A DNA stretch of 34,997 bases from JACIWG01 sp049969935 (GTDB lineage: Archaea; Thermoproteota; Nitrososphaeria; JACIWG01): contig JBMFNX010000016.1 of NCBI GenBank assembly GCA_049969935.1, positions 1 to 34,997 on the forward strand, read 5' to 3'. The notes under the pieces are model-generated. The model was given only the letters and a program-made list of their open reading frames with translations. It was not told where the DNA came from and did not search any database. Positions within the stretch are counted from its first letter, which is position 1. The number at the start of each line of letters is the position of its first letter. The position numbers and the translations under genes were made by a program. Below, one piece after another: positions 8,147-15,684 of this stretch.

Positions 8147-9110
8147 TTGCAAGCTTTTCAGCTAAATCGAGCATACCCAATTCTCTCTCGCCTAAAACCC
8201 TCTTTTTTCCAGAAAGTGTCTTCTCTACAATTCTATTGTCTATTACTCCAACCATAAAATCCTTTTTACCCTCGAATATCATTTGAACAGCTTTTGAACT
8301 GAATAGGTTCGCCAATATTCGTGAACGTACTGTTGGCACTCCACCACGCTGTATGTATCCTATTGATGAAAATCTTACTTCAGCATCAACTTTCTTCTTT
8401 AGCTCGTTAACCAGAGTTAAACCGTCCATTGCACCCTCAGCTAAGATTGCTATCATTGAAGTTTTACCCAACGACTTCATCATCCTGTACCTTTCTATAA
8501 GATTGTTTACGTTAGGCGGCTTTTCTGGTATTAGTATAAATTCTGCTCCAGACGCTAGACCAACTGTTACTGCTAGAAAGCCGCTTCCTCTACCCATAAC
8601 CTCTACAATAAAGAATCTTTCGTGAGAGATTGCCGTATCCCTGATTTTGTCTACCGCATCCAATGCCGTGTTTACTGCTGTATCGAATCCTATTGTCTCC
8701 TCAGTTCCCTCTATGTCATTATCTATTGATGCTGGAATCCCCACACATGCTACACCAGACCTTCTAGAAATTTCTTTTGCAGCACGAAATGTTCCATCTC
8801 CTCCTATAACTATAAGGTAGTCTAGTGAAAGTTCATTCAAATTTTTTGCTGCAACATCAAGCCCCCACTCACTTTTTATTTCATCACATCTTGCAGTCCT
8901 TAATATTGTTCCACCCAAATTTATTATACCGCTAACACTTCTTGAAGTTAATGGTTCAAAATCTTTTTCGATAAGACCCCTATATCCCCTCTTAATACCT
9001 AAAACTTTAGCGTCTCCTGCCAGAAGAGAGCGTACACAGCATCTTATTGCAGCATTCATTCCAGGAGCGTCCCCGCCTGCTGTAGCGATTCCAACAGAAA
9101 GCCTGGCCAT
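8142..9110 (-). CDS. pfkA: 6-phosphofructokinase, PfkA family, ATP-type active site
   Basis: Glycolytic kinase of 322 residues, the length of a bacterial PfkA subunit; it makes fructose 1,6-bisphosphate from fructose 6-phosphate. The N-terminal glycine motif is TAGGDAPGMNAAIR (10-23). The phosphoryl-donor motif GGDGTF (103-108) keeps Gly where pyrophosphate-using enzymes have Asp, and PASIDNDI (126-133) has Ala where they have Lys, so ATP is the likelier donor. D130 is the expected base, and SHERFFIVEVMGRGSG carries the sugar-phosphate Arg and Met-Gly-Arg. Many archaea use ADP-dependent or PfkB-type kinases instead, so a PfkA with ATP-type residues is less common there. It follows the tRNA-binding gene by 25 bases and precedes livF by 23. 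A GGAG lies 14 bases before ATG 9110. Confidence 0.9.
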   Translation of the reverse strand: MARLSVGIATAGGDAPGMNAAIRCCVRSLLAGDAKVLGIKRGYRGLIEKDFEPLTSRSVSGIINLGGTILRTARCDEIKSEWGLDVAAKNLNELSLDYLIVIGGDGTFRAAKEISRRSGVACVGIPASIDNDIEGTEETIGFDTAVNTALDAVDKIRDTAISHERFFIVEVMGRGSGFLAVTVGLASGAEFILIPEKPPNVNNLIERYRMMKSLGKTSMIAILAEGAMDGLTLVNELKKKVDAEVRFSSIGYIQRGGVPTVRSRILANLFSSKAVQMIFEGKKDFMVGVIDNRIVEKTLSGKKRVLGERELGMLDLAEKLAI

Positions 9111-9135
9111 ATGATATCAGCTTTCTCCAAAGGTT

Positions 9136-9465
9136 TTAATAAAAGCGTGAGCCAACGGGCACGTTATCCGCAGAAACCAGATGGGTCCTTTTACCCTCAT
9201 CCTCTGCTAAAAGAAGCATGCCCCTGCTTTCTATTCCAAAAACCTTCTTAGGCTTAAGATTTAGTACGAAGACCATCTTTTTGCCAACAAACTCTGAGGG
9301 TGTATGCTGGTCCGCTACACCTGTAACGATAGTCCTCTTCTCGCTCCCAAAGTCTACTGTAAGCTTTATAAGCTTCTGCGACCCTTGAACCTTTTCAGCC
9401 TCTAAAACTTGTCCAACCCTCAAATCAAACTTCCAAAATTCTTCAACAGGATACTCTTGACTCAT
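9136..9465 (-). CDS. Stand-alone tRNA-binding OB-fold protein (MetRS beta / CsaA-like)
   Basis: A 109-residue protein made of a single EMAPII/Arc1p-type tRNA-binding OB fold. Conserved stretches are FWKFDLRVGQVLEAEKVQG, KLIKLTVDFG, RTIVTGVADQ, VFVLNLKPKKVFGIESRGM and the C-terminal VPVGSRFY. In archaea such proteins act as a detachable tRNA-binding partner of methionyl-tRNA synthetase, or are CsaA-like; the sequence cannot separate these. ATG 9465 is chosen (TTG 9468 is just upstream); a TATA box at 9488-9496 sits 26 bases before it. It heads a minus-strand group with pfkA and livF. Confidence 0.85.
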   Translation of the reverse strand: MSQEYPVEEFWKFDLRVGQVLEAEKVQGSQKLIKLTVDFGSEKRTIVTGVADQHTPSEFVGKKMVFVLNLKPKKVFGIESRGMLLLAEDEGKRTHLVSADNVPVGSRFY

Positions 9466-9487
9466 CAAGATAGGAGATGATGCTTGA

Positions 9488-9496
9488 GTTAAAAAG
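9488..9496 (-). promoter_or_regulatory. TATA box for the tRNA-binding protein gene
   Basis: Minus-strand CTTTTTAAC is centred about 26 bases before the start codon at 9465, the same spacing as at other leaderless genes here. Confidence 0.45.
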
Positions 9497-9527
9497 TATT
9501 TTGGTCTAAAAAGTCTTTAGCACAATA

Positions 9528-9674
9528 ATGTTAAAAATGATTAAATATTTGTCTTTAAAGTTGCTTGAATGGTGGAAAATGGTTTTCTTGAAATATGTTT
9601 CTAAGGCCTTCGGTTTACCCACTTTATCGGCGAGCATGGAAATCATGTTAAAGTCATCTTTTGAAGTTTTTTGA
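9528..9674 (+). CDS. Small ORF of 48 residues ahead of the BMP transporter operon, unrecognised
   Basis: An unbroken ORF fills most of the 220-base gap between the tRNA-binding gene and the BMP transporter ATPase. It begins MLKMIKYLSLKLLEWWKMVF and ends SSFEVF; the first half could form an amphipathic, membrane-touching helix with Trp-Trp and several Lys. No known family is recognised. Its stop is 17 bases before ATG 9692 of the ATPase, which has a strong Shine-Dalgarno sequence, a feature typical here of genes inside operons. That favours something translated upstream on the same transcript. Against it: a gap this short and AT-rich can hold such an ORF by chance, and no clean TATA box at the right distance was found. 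It could be a leader peptide, a small membrane protein or nothing. Confidence 0.35.
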   Translation: MLKMIKYLSLKLLEWWKMVFLKYVSKAFGLPTLSASMEIMLKSSFEVF

Positions 9675-9679
9675 TTTAA

Positions 9680-9685
9680 GGGGGA
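9680..9685 (+). promoter_or_regulatory. Shine-Dalgarno site of the BMP transporter ATPase
   Basis: GGGGGA lies 6 bases before ATG 9692. It makes ATG 9692 a better start than the adjacent TTG 9689 or the out-of-frame ATG at 9685, and suggests this gene is read from a longer transcript. Confidence 0.55.
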
Positions 9686-9691
9686 TGTTTG

Positions 9692-11215
9692 ATGGAAACG
9701 AATATTATTGAATTGGTTGATATAGTTAAAGTCTTTCCCGGTGTTGTTGCAAATGATCATGTGAACTTTAGCTTGAAGGCTGGAGAAATTCATGCTCTGC
9801 TGGGCGAAAATGGTGCTGGTAAAACAACTTTAATGAATATACTCTATGGAATTTATAGAATGGATAGTGGCAAAATTAAGGTTGATGGTAGAGAAGTTCA
9901 AATTCGCTCCCCACGTGATGCTATAAGGCTTGGTATTGGAATGGTCCACCAAAATTTTAAGCTTATTCCAGCACACACTGTTACAGAAAATGTGATTTTA
10001 GGATCTGACAGGAACCGTTTCATTATCGACGTTGAAAGGGCTGCTAGCGAAATCAGAAGTCTAGCGGCAAACTTCGGACTCAATGTGAACCCCCTTGAGG
10101 AGGTGTGGAAACTTTCTATGGGTGAAAGGCAGAGGGTTGAAATTTTAAAGCTACTATACAGGAATGTTAGGGTCATGATCTTTGACGAGCCTACTACAGT
10201 CTTAACCCCTCAGGAGAAGAATGAGCTTTTTCATTCTTTGAAGGAGATGTGTTCCAAAGGTAAAAGTATAATTTTTATAACACATAAGCTTGACGAAGTT
10301 TTTGAAATAAGCGATAGGGTTACAGTTTTAAGGAGGGGTAAGAATGTTGCAACAAAGGCTACTAGGGAAACTAGTAGGGTTGAACTGGCTAACCTTATGA
10401 TCGGTAGACCCGTTGTCTTCGAGTACGTTAAGAATCCTATTAAACCCTCAGGCATAGCTTTAAAGGTTGAAGGCGTCCGCGTTCTAGATGAAGACGGTAA
10501 CCTTAAGCTTAAGGATGTAAGCTTCAATTTAAGGTTCGGGGAAATTGTTGGCGTAGCAGGTGTAGCTGGAAACGGCCAGAGGGAGTTGGCTGAAGCAATA
10601 ACAGGCCTGAGAAAGGTTTACTCTGGAAAAATTTATGTTCGTGAAAGGGATTTGACGAACCTTTCTCCTAAAAAGTTTTTCGAAAACGGTGTTCTCTTTA
10701 TTCCTGAAGAAAGGCTTGGCGTTGGAACCGCGCCGAATCTCTCTGTAGCAGAAAATCTTATCCTTAAAACCTATGACCGTGAACCTTTCTCAAACTCACT
10801 TCTATTAAACTATAAGGAGATTCAAAAGTTCGCTGAAAAACTTGTTAAAGATTTTGAAATACTATGTCCTTCTGTAAAGGTTCCTGTAAAGTTTCTTTCT
10901 GGCGGCAACCTTCAGAAGGTTGTCTTGGCTAGAGAGCTTGGTAGTCCAATGGGGGGAGATGGGCATGTTATTGTCGCCATGTACCCTACAAGGGGGCTTG
11001 ATGTTGGTGCAACAGAATATGTTAGAAAACTTCTTTTGAAAATGCGTGATGAAGGTAATGCGATAATATTCTTTTCAGAAGACCTTGACGAAATTCTTTC
11101 ACTATCTGATAGAATATTTGTCATGTTTGAAGGCAGAATTGTCGGAGAAATGTTATCTCATGAAGCTGATATAGGGAAGATTGGTCTCATGATGGCTGGT
11201 GTGATGGCGTCATAA
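9692..11215 (+). CDS. BMP-family nucleoside-type ABC transporter ATPase (double ATPase)
   Basis: A 507-residue protein with two ABC domains, as in YufO/NupO and RbsA. Domain 1: Walker A GENGAGKTT (38-46), signature LSMGE (141-145), Walker B VMIFDEPTTVLTP (161-173), switch His in FITHKLDE. Domain 2 starts near residue 258 and has a degenerate Walker A, VAGNGQRE (291-298), signature LSGGN (402-406) and the family-typical PTRGLDVGA. The degenerate second site is normal for this family. A short insert, GSPMGGDGH, precedes the second Walker B. The two permeases and the binding protein follow on the same strand. Family members import purine or other nucleosides; the actual substrate is unknown. Confidence 0.9.
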   Translation: METNIIELVDIVKVFPGVVANDHVNFSLKAGEIHALLGENGAGKTTLMNILYGIYRMDSGKIKVDGREVQIRSPRDAIRLGIGMVHQNFKLIPAHTVTENVILGSDRNRFIIDVERAASEIRSLAANFGLNVNPLEEVWKLSMGERQRVEILKLLYRNVRVMIFDEPTTVLTPQEKNELFHSLKEMCSKGKSIIFITHKLDEVFEISDRVTVLRRGKNVATKATRETSRVELANLMIGRPVVFEYVKNPIKPSGIALKVEGVRVLDEDGNLKLKDVSFNLRFGEIVGVAGVAGNGQRELAEAITGLRKVYSGKIYVRERDLTNLSPKKFFENGVLFIPEERLGVGTAPNLSVAENLILKTYDREPFSNSLLLNYKEIQKFAEKLVKDFEILCPSVKVPVKFLSGGNLQKVVLARELGSPMGGDGHVIVAMYPTRGLDVGATEYVRKLLLKMRDEGNAIIFFSEDLDEILSLSDRIFVMFEGRIVGEMLSHEADIGKIGLMMAGVMAS

Positions 11216-11217
11216 AG

Positions 11218-12291
11218 GTGAATACTTTGTATAAAATACAATTTTTCCCACGTGAAAGGATTTCTGCAGTGAAATCGTTTGCCATAAGCTTAGCCTCAAT
11301 CCTGTTGGCCTTCCTAGTGTCTGGAGCCATTTTCATGTTAACAAACGTCGACCCAATTTTAGCATACTACAGCCTCTTTAAATCCTTCACAAATCTTGCA
11401 CTGCTTTCCGAGTCTGTTGTTAGGGCGACACCGATAATGCTTGTAGCCCTAGGTCTGGCATTAGCATATAAAGCCAATTTTATTTCTGTTGGAGGTGAAG
11501 GCCAAATCTACCTTGGAGGTATAATAGCTACATCCATTGTCTTATGGAATATCCAGAATAAAGTTATTCCTGAACCACTTTTCATGCCCATAGCATTAAT
11601 TCTCGTCTTCTTAGGCTCAAGCGTATGGGGTGTAATACCAGCTTTTTTGAAAGCAAAGTTTGAAGCGAATGAAGTGTTAACTACTCTTATGATGAACTAT
11701 ATTGCACAAATTATATCCAACTACCTTGTTATCGGCCCATGGAAGGATCCGAAAGGATATGGTTTTCCACAGTCACAAGCTTTCCCACAATATGCAAGAT
11801 TTCCTCAAATATCTAACACAACAATAAACTACAGCATATTTATTGGATTATTTGCTGCATTCATCATATACTTGATTCTTGCGAAGACAAAATTTGGTTT
11901 TGAAGTAAAGGTTGTTGGAGACAGTTACCCTACTGCAAAGTATGCTGGAATATCTTATACTAAGGTTGTATGCACGGTCATGGCCATAAGCGCAGGCTTA
12001 TCCGGCTTAGCTGGAATGTCAATATTAAGTGGTGTTATAGGAAGGTTGAGGCCTGACTTCTCTCCAGGATACGGTTATACTGGTATAATTGTAGCATGGC
12101 TTTGCAACCTTAATCCTATAATCATAATCTTTGGCTCAATATTTTTTGGAGGGCTTCTTGTTGGAGGTGAAGTGTTACAGGGTTCAATGGGCCTATCTGT
12201 TGGTGTAACAGACGTCTTTCAAGCGCTTATGCTAATATTCACACTATCAGGGGAATTTTTTAAAAGGTACAGGATTGTTTGGAGGCGATAG
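11218..12291 (+). CDS. BMP-family ABC permease (YufP/NupP-like)
   Basis: Membrane permease of 357 residues in the BPD_transp_2 group. It starts with GTG 11218, 2 bases after the ATPase stop. Recognisable blocks are LALAYKANFISVGGEGQIYLGG, the loop VVGDSYPTAKYAGIS and IIVAWLCNLNPIIIIFGSIF; about nine or ten hydrophobic segments are visible. It pairs with the permease starting inside its own 3' end. The role is to form half of the pore for the ligand caught by the BMP-type binding protein at 13288. Confidence 0.88.
   Translation: MNTLYKIQFFPRERISAVKSFAISLASILLAFLVSGAIFMLTNVDPILAYYSLFKSFTNLALLSESVVRATPIMLVALGLALAYKANFISVGGEGQIYLGGIIATSIVLWNIQNKVIPEPLFMPIALILVFLGSSVWGVIPAFLKAKFEANEVLTTLMMNYIAQIISNYLVIGPWKDPKGYGFPQSQAFPQYARFPQISNTTINYSIFIGLFAAFIIYLILAKTKFGFEVKVVGDSYPTAKYAGISYTKVVCTVMAISAGLSGLAGMSILSGVIGRLRPDFSPGYGYTGIIVAWLCNLNPIIIIFGSIFFGGLLVGGEVLQGSMGLSVGVTDVFQALMLIFTLSGEFFKRYRIVWRR
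12281..12285 (+). promoter_or_regulatory. Shine-Dalgarno site that decides the start of the second BMP permease
   Basis: GGAGG lies 8 bases before TTG 12294. An earlier in-frame TTG at 12279 would place this site inside the coding region and has no site of its own, so TTG 12294 is preferred. The site lies within the last codons of the first permease gene. Confidence 0.6.
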
Positions 12292-12293
12292 AT

Positions 12294-13229
12294 TTGGACC
12301 CCCTAACAATATTAACTACAATGTTCATTCTCATGGTTCAAGAAGGCAGCATCCTGCTACTGGCAACCTTAGGTGAAATATTTACAGAACGTTCTGGAGT
12401 ACTAAACCTTGGCGTAGAAGGCCTGATGTGCTTCGGAGCCCTATCCTCTTTTACAGTATACTATGTTACCGGCAACTGGGGTATAGCAGTCTTTGCCGCC
12501 GCCCTCGCAGGCGCATCCTTAAGTTTCATCCATGCTTTCGTCTCTATAACATTAAAGGCTAATCAAACAGTCAGCGGTCTTGCAATAACAGTATTGGGTC
12601 TCGGGCTTAGCAGTTTTCTCGGAAGACCTCTCGCAATCTCTAGGGTTAGAATAGAGCCTCTTGGAAACCTGAAGATACCCGTTCTTTCTGATATACCGGT
12701 TATAGGCCCATCCTTTTTCAACCAGAACCCTATAGTTTATCTCTCATATTTTATGACCGTATTTTTATGGCTTATACTTTATAAGACAAGTTTTGGATTA
12801 AACTTGAGGTCTGTTGGAGAAAATCCTTCCATGGCTGACTCGCTGGGTATAAACGTTTTCTTGACCAGATATGTTGCTACAACAGTTGGAGGCGCACTAT
12901 GTGGTGTTTCCGGCGCCCTGCTTATTCTAGGATACTATCCAAGCTGGTATGATGGTATAACTGCTGGAAGAGGCTGGATAGCTGTAGCACTAGTTATCTT
13001 TTCATCATGGAATCCATTGTACGCGTTTTTTGGCGCGTACTTTTTCGGTCTTGTTGGAACGTTGAACGCTACCTTCCAGTCAATAGGTTTCAGGGTGATT
13101 CCCACAGACTTTTTTAAGATACTTCCATATCTTCTAACAATAGTTGTGCTCGTAATGTTTTCTTCAACAAGGTTCCCTAAACGTAAAATGCCTGCATCAC
13201 TTGGAAAACCCTACACAAGAGAACTTTAG
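12294..13229 (+). CDS. BMP-family ABC permease (YufQ/NupQ-like)
   Basis: Second permease of the importer, 311 residues from TTG 12294. Typical blocks are GEIFTERSGVLNLGVEGLMC near the N-terminus, the inner loop LRSVGENPSMADSLGINVF, and ITAGRGWIAVALVIFSSWNP near the C-terminus; about eight hydrophobic segments. It is shorter than its partner, as usual for the YufQ type. Its likely start overlaps the neighbouring gene only through the ribosome binding site. After the stop there are 58 bases to the binding-protein gene, which has its own TATA box. Confidence 0.88.
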   Translation: MDPLTILTTMFILMVQEGSILLLATLGEIFTERSGVLNLGVEGLMCFGALSSFTVYYVTGNWGIAVFAAALAGASLSFIHAFVSITLKANQTVSGLAITVLGLGLSSFLGRPLAISRVRIEPLGNLKIPVLSDIPVIGPSFFNQNPIVYLSYFMTVFLWLILYKTSFGLNLRSVGENPSMADSLGINVFLTRYVATTVGGALCGVSGALLILGYYPSWYDGITAGRGWIAVALVIFSSWNPLYAFFGAYFFGLVGTLNATFQSIGFRVIPTDFFKILPYLLTIVVLVMFSSTRFPKRKMPASLGKPYTREL

Positions 13230-13249
13230 CATAATTGTGTTAACAAAAG

Positions 13250-13257
13250 TTATATAC
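13250..13257 (+). promoter_or_regulatory. TATA box for the BMP-type binding protein
   Basis: TTATATAC is centred 34 bases before ATG 13288, predicting a transcript start near 13279 and a leader of about 8 bases. A separate promoter for the binding protein would let it be made in excess over the membrane parts. Confidence 0.5.
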
Positions 13258-13287
13258 TGTTAAACTTTTTACTTTATTGATTAAAAA

Positions 13288-14544
13288 ATGAGCGTTGGTG
13301 TTTCTAGAAGAGGTTTTATGAGGGATGCTGCATTCGCTTTAGGCGGTGCTGTGATAGGTGCAGGATTAAGTTATATGGCTGGTGTGGGACAGAAGCCTAC
13401 AACAGTCACACAAACCATAACACAGACGACAAAAACGGAGGTTGGTGGAAAGAGAGTTGTCGCAGGCTTCGTCTACGTTGGTCCAGTGTCTGACTATGGC
13501 TGGACACATGCTCACGATGTGGGTAGAGCATACGCCATGGACAAGTGTCCATGGCTGGAGACAAGGATAGTTGAAAATGTTGAAGAGGCTAAGGTTCAAG
13601 GTGCAATAGAAACTTTGATAGGCCAAGGTGCAAACATAGTTTTTACAACCAGCTTCGGATTTATGGAGGGTACCGCTGAAGCAGCCCAAAAGCATCCTGA
13701 CGTATACTTTGCCCACTGTTCAGGCTACAAGAGTGGTGCTGCAGGAAACGCTCCACAGAATATGAGTGCATATTTTGCAGAATTTTATCAACTGTACTAC
13801 CTCAACGGCCTCGCTGCTGGTGCTGTAACAGAAACAGGTGTTCTAGGGTACGTGGCAGCTGTACCAATTCCTGAAGTGATCCGGCATATAAACGCTTTCG
13901 TCTTAGGCGCTAAGGAGACTGCTAAGGCTAGAGGGAAAAATATCAAGGTTTATGTGCAATGGTTAAATGCTTGGTTTGATCCAGAAGGAGCTAAGAAGGC
14001 TGCTACAAGTCTTGTAGAAAACAATAATGCTGACGTTCTAGCGTTCACAGAGGATACTCCTACAGTCTTGCAGGTTGCAGAATCTTATCAGAAGAAGGGT
14101 AAGAAGGTTTGGAGCTTCAGCCACTACAGTGACATGAGTAAGGAGGGTCCAAACGCTCACCTTACAGGCCAGATTGTAAACTGGGGACCAATATACGTTG
14201 ACTTTGTTTCACAAGTTTATGCTAGAACTTGGAGAAGTGTTGACATATGGGCTAGAATCGGAGACTATATGCCCTATAAGTGGGCTAACCTTTCAAACCC
14301 GAAGATTGAGTCAGAGGGCGCCGTCTATCTTGCACCATTGAATCCTATAGTTCCAGCGGAAGCTAGATCGCTTATCGCATTAAGATGGGAGCAGATGAAG
14401 GAGCTTCTTTTTGAACCTTTCACTGGACCCATAAAGGATATGAATGGAAATGTTAGGATAAAAGATGGTGAAAGAGCTACACACGACATACTCTGGAACA
14501 TGGACTGGCATGTTGAAGGTGTAGAAACACCTCTTCCAAAATAA
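13288..14544 (+). CDS. BMP-family ABC transporter substrate-binding protein
   Basis: Extracytoplasmic binding protein of 418 residues. A twin-arginine motif VSRRGFMRDAAF is followed by a hydrophobic glycine-rich stretch and a Thr/Gln-rich linker (about residues 36-50), so Tat export with retention at the membrane is likely. The mature part starts at KRVVAGFVYVGPVSDYGW; later blocks are YVQWLNAWFDPEGAKKAA and DVLAFTEDTP, and the end GVETPLPK matches the W-x-VEGV-x-x-P ending of one BMP subgroup. BMP proteins bind purine nucleosides, and some members bind other small ligands. It is the last gene of the importer. A pyrimidine-rich tract ending in six T residues follows at 14560-14574. Confidence 0.88.
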   Translation: MSVGVSRRGFMRDAAFALGGAVIGAGLSYMAGVGQKPTTVTQTITQTTKTEVGGKRVVAGFVYVGPVSDYGWTHAHDVGRAYAMDKCPWLETRIVENVEEAKVQGAIETLIGQGANIVFTTSFGFMEGTAEAAQKHPDVYFAHCSGYKSGAAGNAPQNMSAYFAEFYQLYYLNGLAAGAVTETGVLGYVAAVPIPEVIRHINAFVLGAKETAKARGKNIKVYVQWLNAWFDPEGAKKAATSLVENNNADVLAFTEDTPTVLQVAESYQKKGKKVWSFSHYSDMSKEGPNAHLTGQIVNWGPIYVDFVSQVYARTWRSVDIWARIGDYMPYKWANLSNPKIESEGAVYLAPLNPIVPAEARSLIALRWEQMKELLFEPFTGPIKDMNGNVRIKDGERATHDILWNMDWHVEGVETPLPK

Positions 14545-14559
14545 TTTCATTCCCTCATT

Positions 14560-14574
14560 TCCCTCTATTTTTTA
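14560..14574 (+). terminator. Pyrimidine-rich T-tract terminator after the BMP-type operon
   Basis: TCCCTCTATTTTTTA, 15 bases, occurs 16 bases after the stop of the binding-protein gene. The identical 15-mer appears 9 bases after the pyrophosphatase gene at 32822-32836. Archaeal terminators are commonly T-rich without a stable hairpin, so this is probably one. Confidence 0.5.
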
Positions 14575-14575
14575 A

Positions 14576-14583
14576 GTTTAAAA
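14576..14583 (+). promoter_or_regulatory. TATA box for the deoxyhypusine-synthase family gene
   Basis: GTTTAAAA is centred 26 to 29 bases before TTG 14605 and ATG 14608, fitting a leaderless transcript. It follows the T-tract directly, so this gene is probably not part of the BMP operon. Confidence 0.45.
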
Positions 14584-14607
14584 GCATGTTCTATTGGAAA
14601 GCCTTTG

Positions 14608-15681
14608 ATGGAAAAGAGAGAAGACTTCCTTTCTGGTAGAAGGATAAGGGCTGTTAAGCCAAAAAGTTTTTCGAACATACTGGATGTTATTGAAAGCTTT
14701 GACCTTTCTGGAGCATACAATGCTGGAAGGCTAGCTGAAGCATGTAGAGTTTACGAGAAGATGATTAAAGATGATGCTACGATAGCTTTAACGCTTGCAG
14801 GAGCCTTTACCCCAACAGGTTTAGGAAGCTACATTATCCATGCAATAGAAAGGGGTATTGTTGACCTAATAATTTCAACTGGAGCAAACCTGTACCATGA
14901 CATGCATTTTGCACTAGACCTTCCACTTTATCAGGGTACATCAAACGTTGACGACGGAAAGCTTCTAAAACATGGTATTGTTAGAATATATGACATATTT
15001 TTACCTGATGAAACCCTTTTTGAAACCGACAAGGCTGTTCAAAGGTTTGTTGAAGAATTAAGTTTTAAGATTAAGTCTCCAATCTCCACTTCAGAATTCC
15101 ATCACCTTCTCGGCAGATGGCTTCTCGAAAATGCTCCAAGGCCTGAAGAATCTATTCTTGCTACGGCATCAAAATATAATGTTCCAGTATACACTCCTTC
15201 CCCTGGAGACTCCAGTATTGGCATGAATGTTTCGAAGGCTAAGCTTGAAGGTGGGGGGATAGTGGTTGACCCTGACCTTGACGTTCTAGAGACGGCGGCG
15301 ACCGTATACTGTAGTGAGAAAAATGGTGTTATTGTTTTAGGAGGAGGTTCACCGAAAAACTTTTACTTTCAGACTCAGCCTATGCTTGACCAGATACTCG
15401 GTATAGGAAGAGGTGGACACGATTATGTTATACAGCTTACCGTCGACGTCCCACAGTATGGTGGACTGTCTGGTGCAACATTGCAGGAAGCAGTTTCATG
15501 GGGTAAGATTAGGCCACGTGAGGACGTGAGCAAGGTTACAGTTTACATGGATATAACAGTTTCAGCACCACTTCTTTTCTCCTACATGTTCTCTAAAAAC
15601 TATGAACGTGCACACAAGAACATTTACTTGAAAAGAGCTGATTTTATAGAACGTTTGAAGGCAGCTTATATTAGGAGATAA
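14608..15681 (+). CDS. Deoxyhypusine synthase family protein (paralogue type)
   Basis: A 357-residue NAD-dependent enzyme of the deoxyhypusine synthase (DHS) family. DHS moves the aminobutyl group of spermidine to a lysine of initiation factor aIF5A. The catalytic lysine is kept: K300 in EAVSWGKIR. NAD-side glycine blocks are LTLAGAFTPTGLGSY and GVIVLGGGSPKNF. However, residues 90-98 read STGANLYHD, whereas typical archaeal DHS has a CGTLDHD-like segment; the NLYHD form is characteristic of DHS-like proteins in bacteria, some of which make homospermidine or related polyamines. It may therefore be a polyamine enzyme and not the aIF5A modifier. ATG 14608 is used; TTG 14605 is adjacent. A transporter gene follows after 3 bases. 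Confidence 0.82.
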   Translation: MEKREDFLSGRRIRAVKPKSFSNILDVIESFDLSGAYNAGRLAEACRVYEKMIKDDATIALTLAGAFTPTGLGSYIIHAIERGIVDLIISTGANLYHDMHFALDLPLYQGTSNVDDGKLLKHGIVRIYDIFLPDETLFETDKAVQRFVEELSFKIKSPISTSEFHHLLGRWLLENAPRPEESILATASKYNVPVYTPSPGDSSIGMNVSKAKLEGGGIVVDPDLDVLETAATVYCSEKNGVIVLGGGSPKNFYFQTQPMLDQILGIGRGGHDYVIQLTVDVPQYGGLSGATLQEAVSWGKIRPREDVSKVTVYMDITVSAPLLFSYMFSKNYERAHKNIYLKRADFIERLKAAYIRR

Positions 15682-15684
15682 AGT

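Noticed and set aside
8142..9110. Pyrophosphate-dependent phosphofructokinase
   Set aside because: The Asp and Lys that mark pyrophosphate enzymes are replaced by Gly (GGDGTF) and Ala (PASIDNDI).
9506..9793. 95-codon open frame on the minus strand
   Set aside because: It covers the promoter gap and runs antisense into the start of the BMP transporter ATPase; composition looks random and no family is recognised.
13366..13716. 116-codon open frame on the minus strand, rich in Cys
   Set aside because: Antisense to the BMP-type binding protein; the cysteines come from GCA/ACA-type codons of the real gene read backwards, and there is no knuckle pattern.
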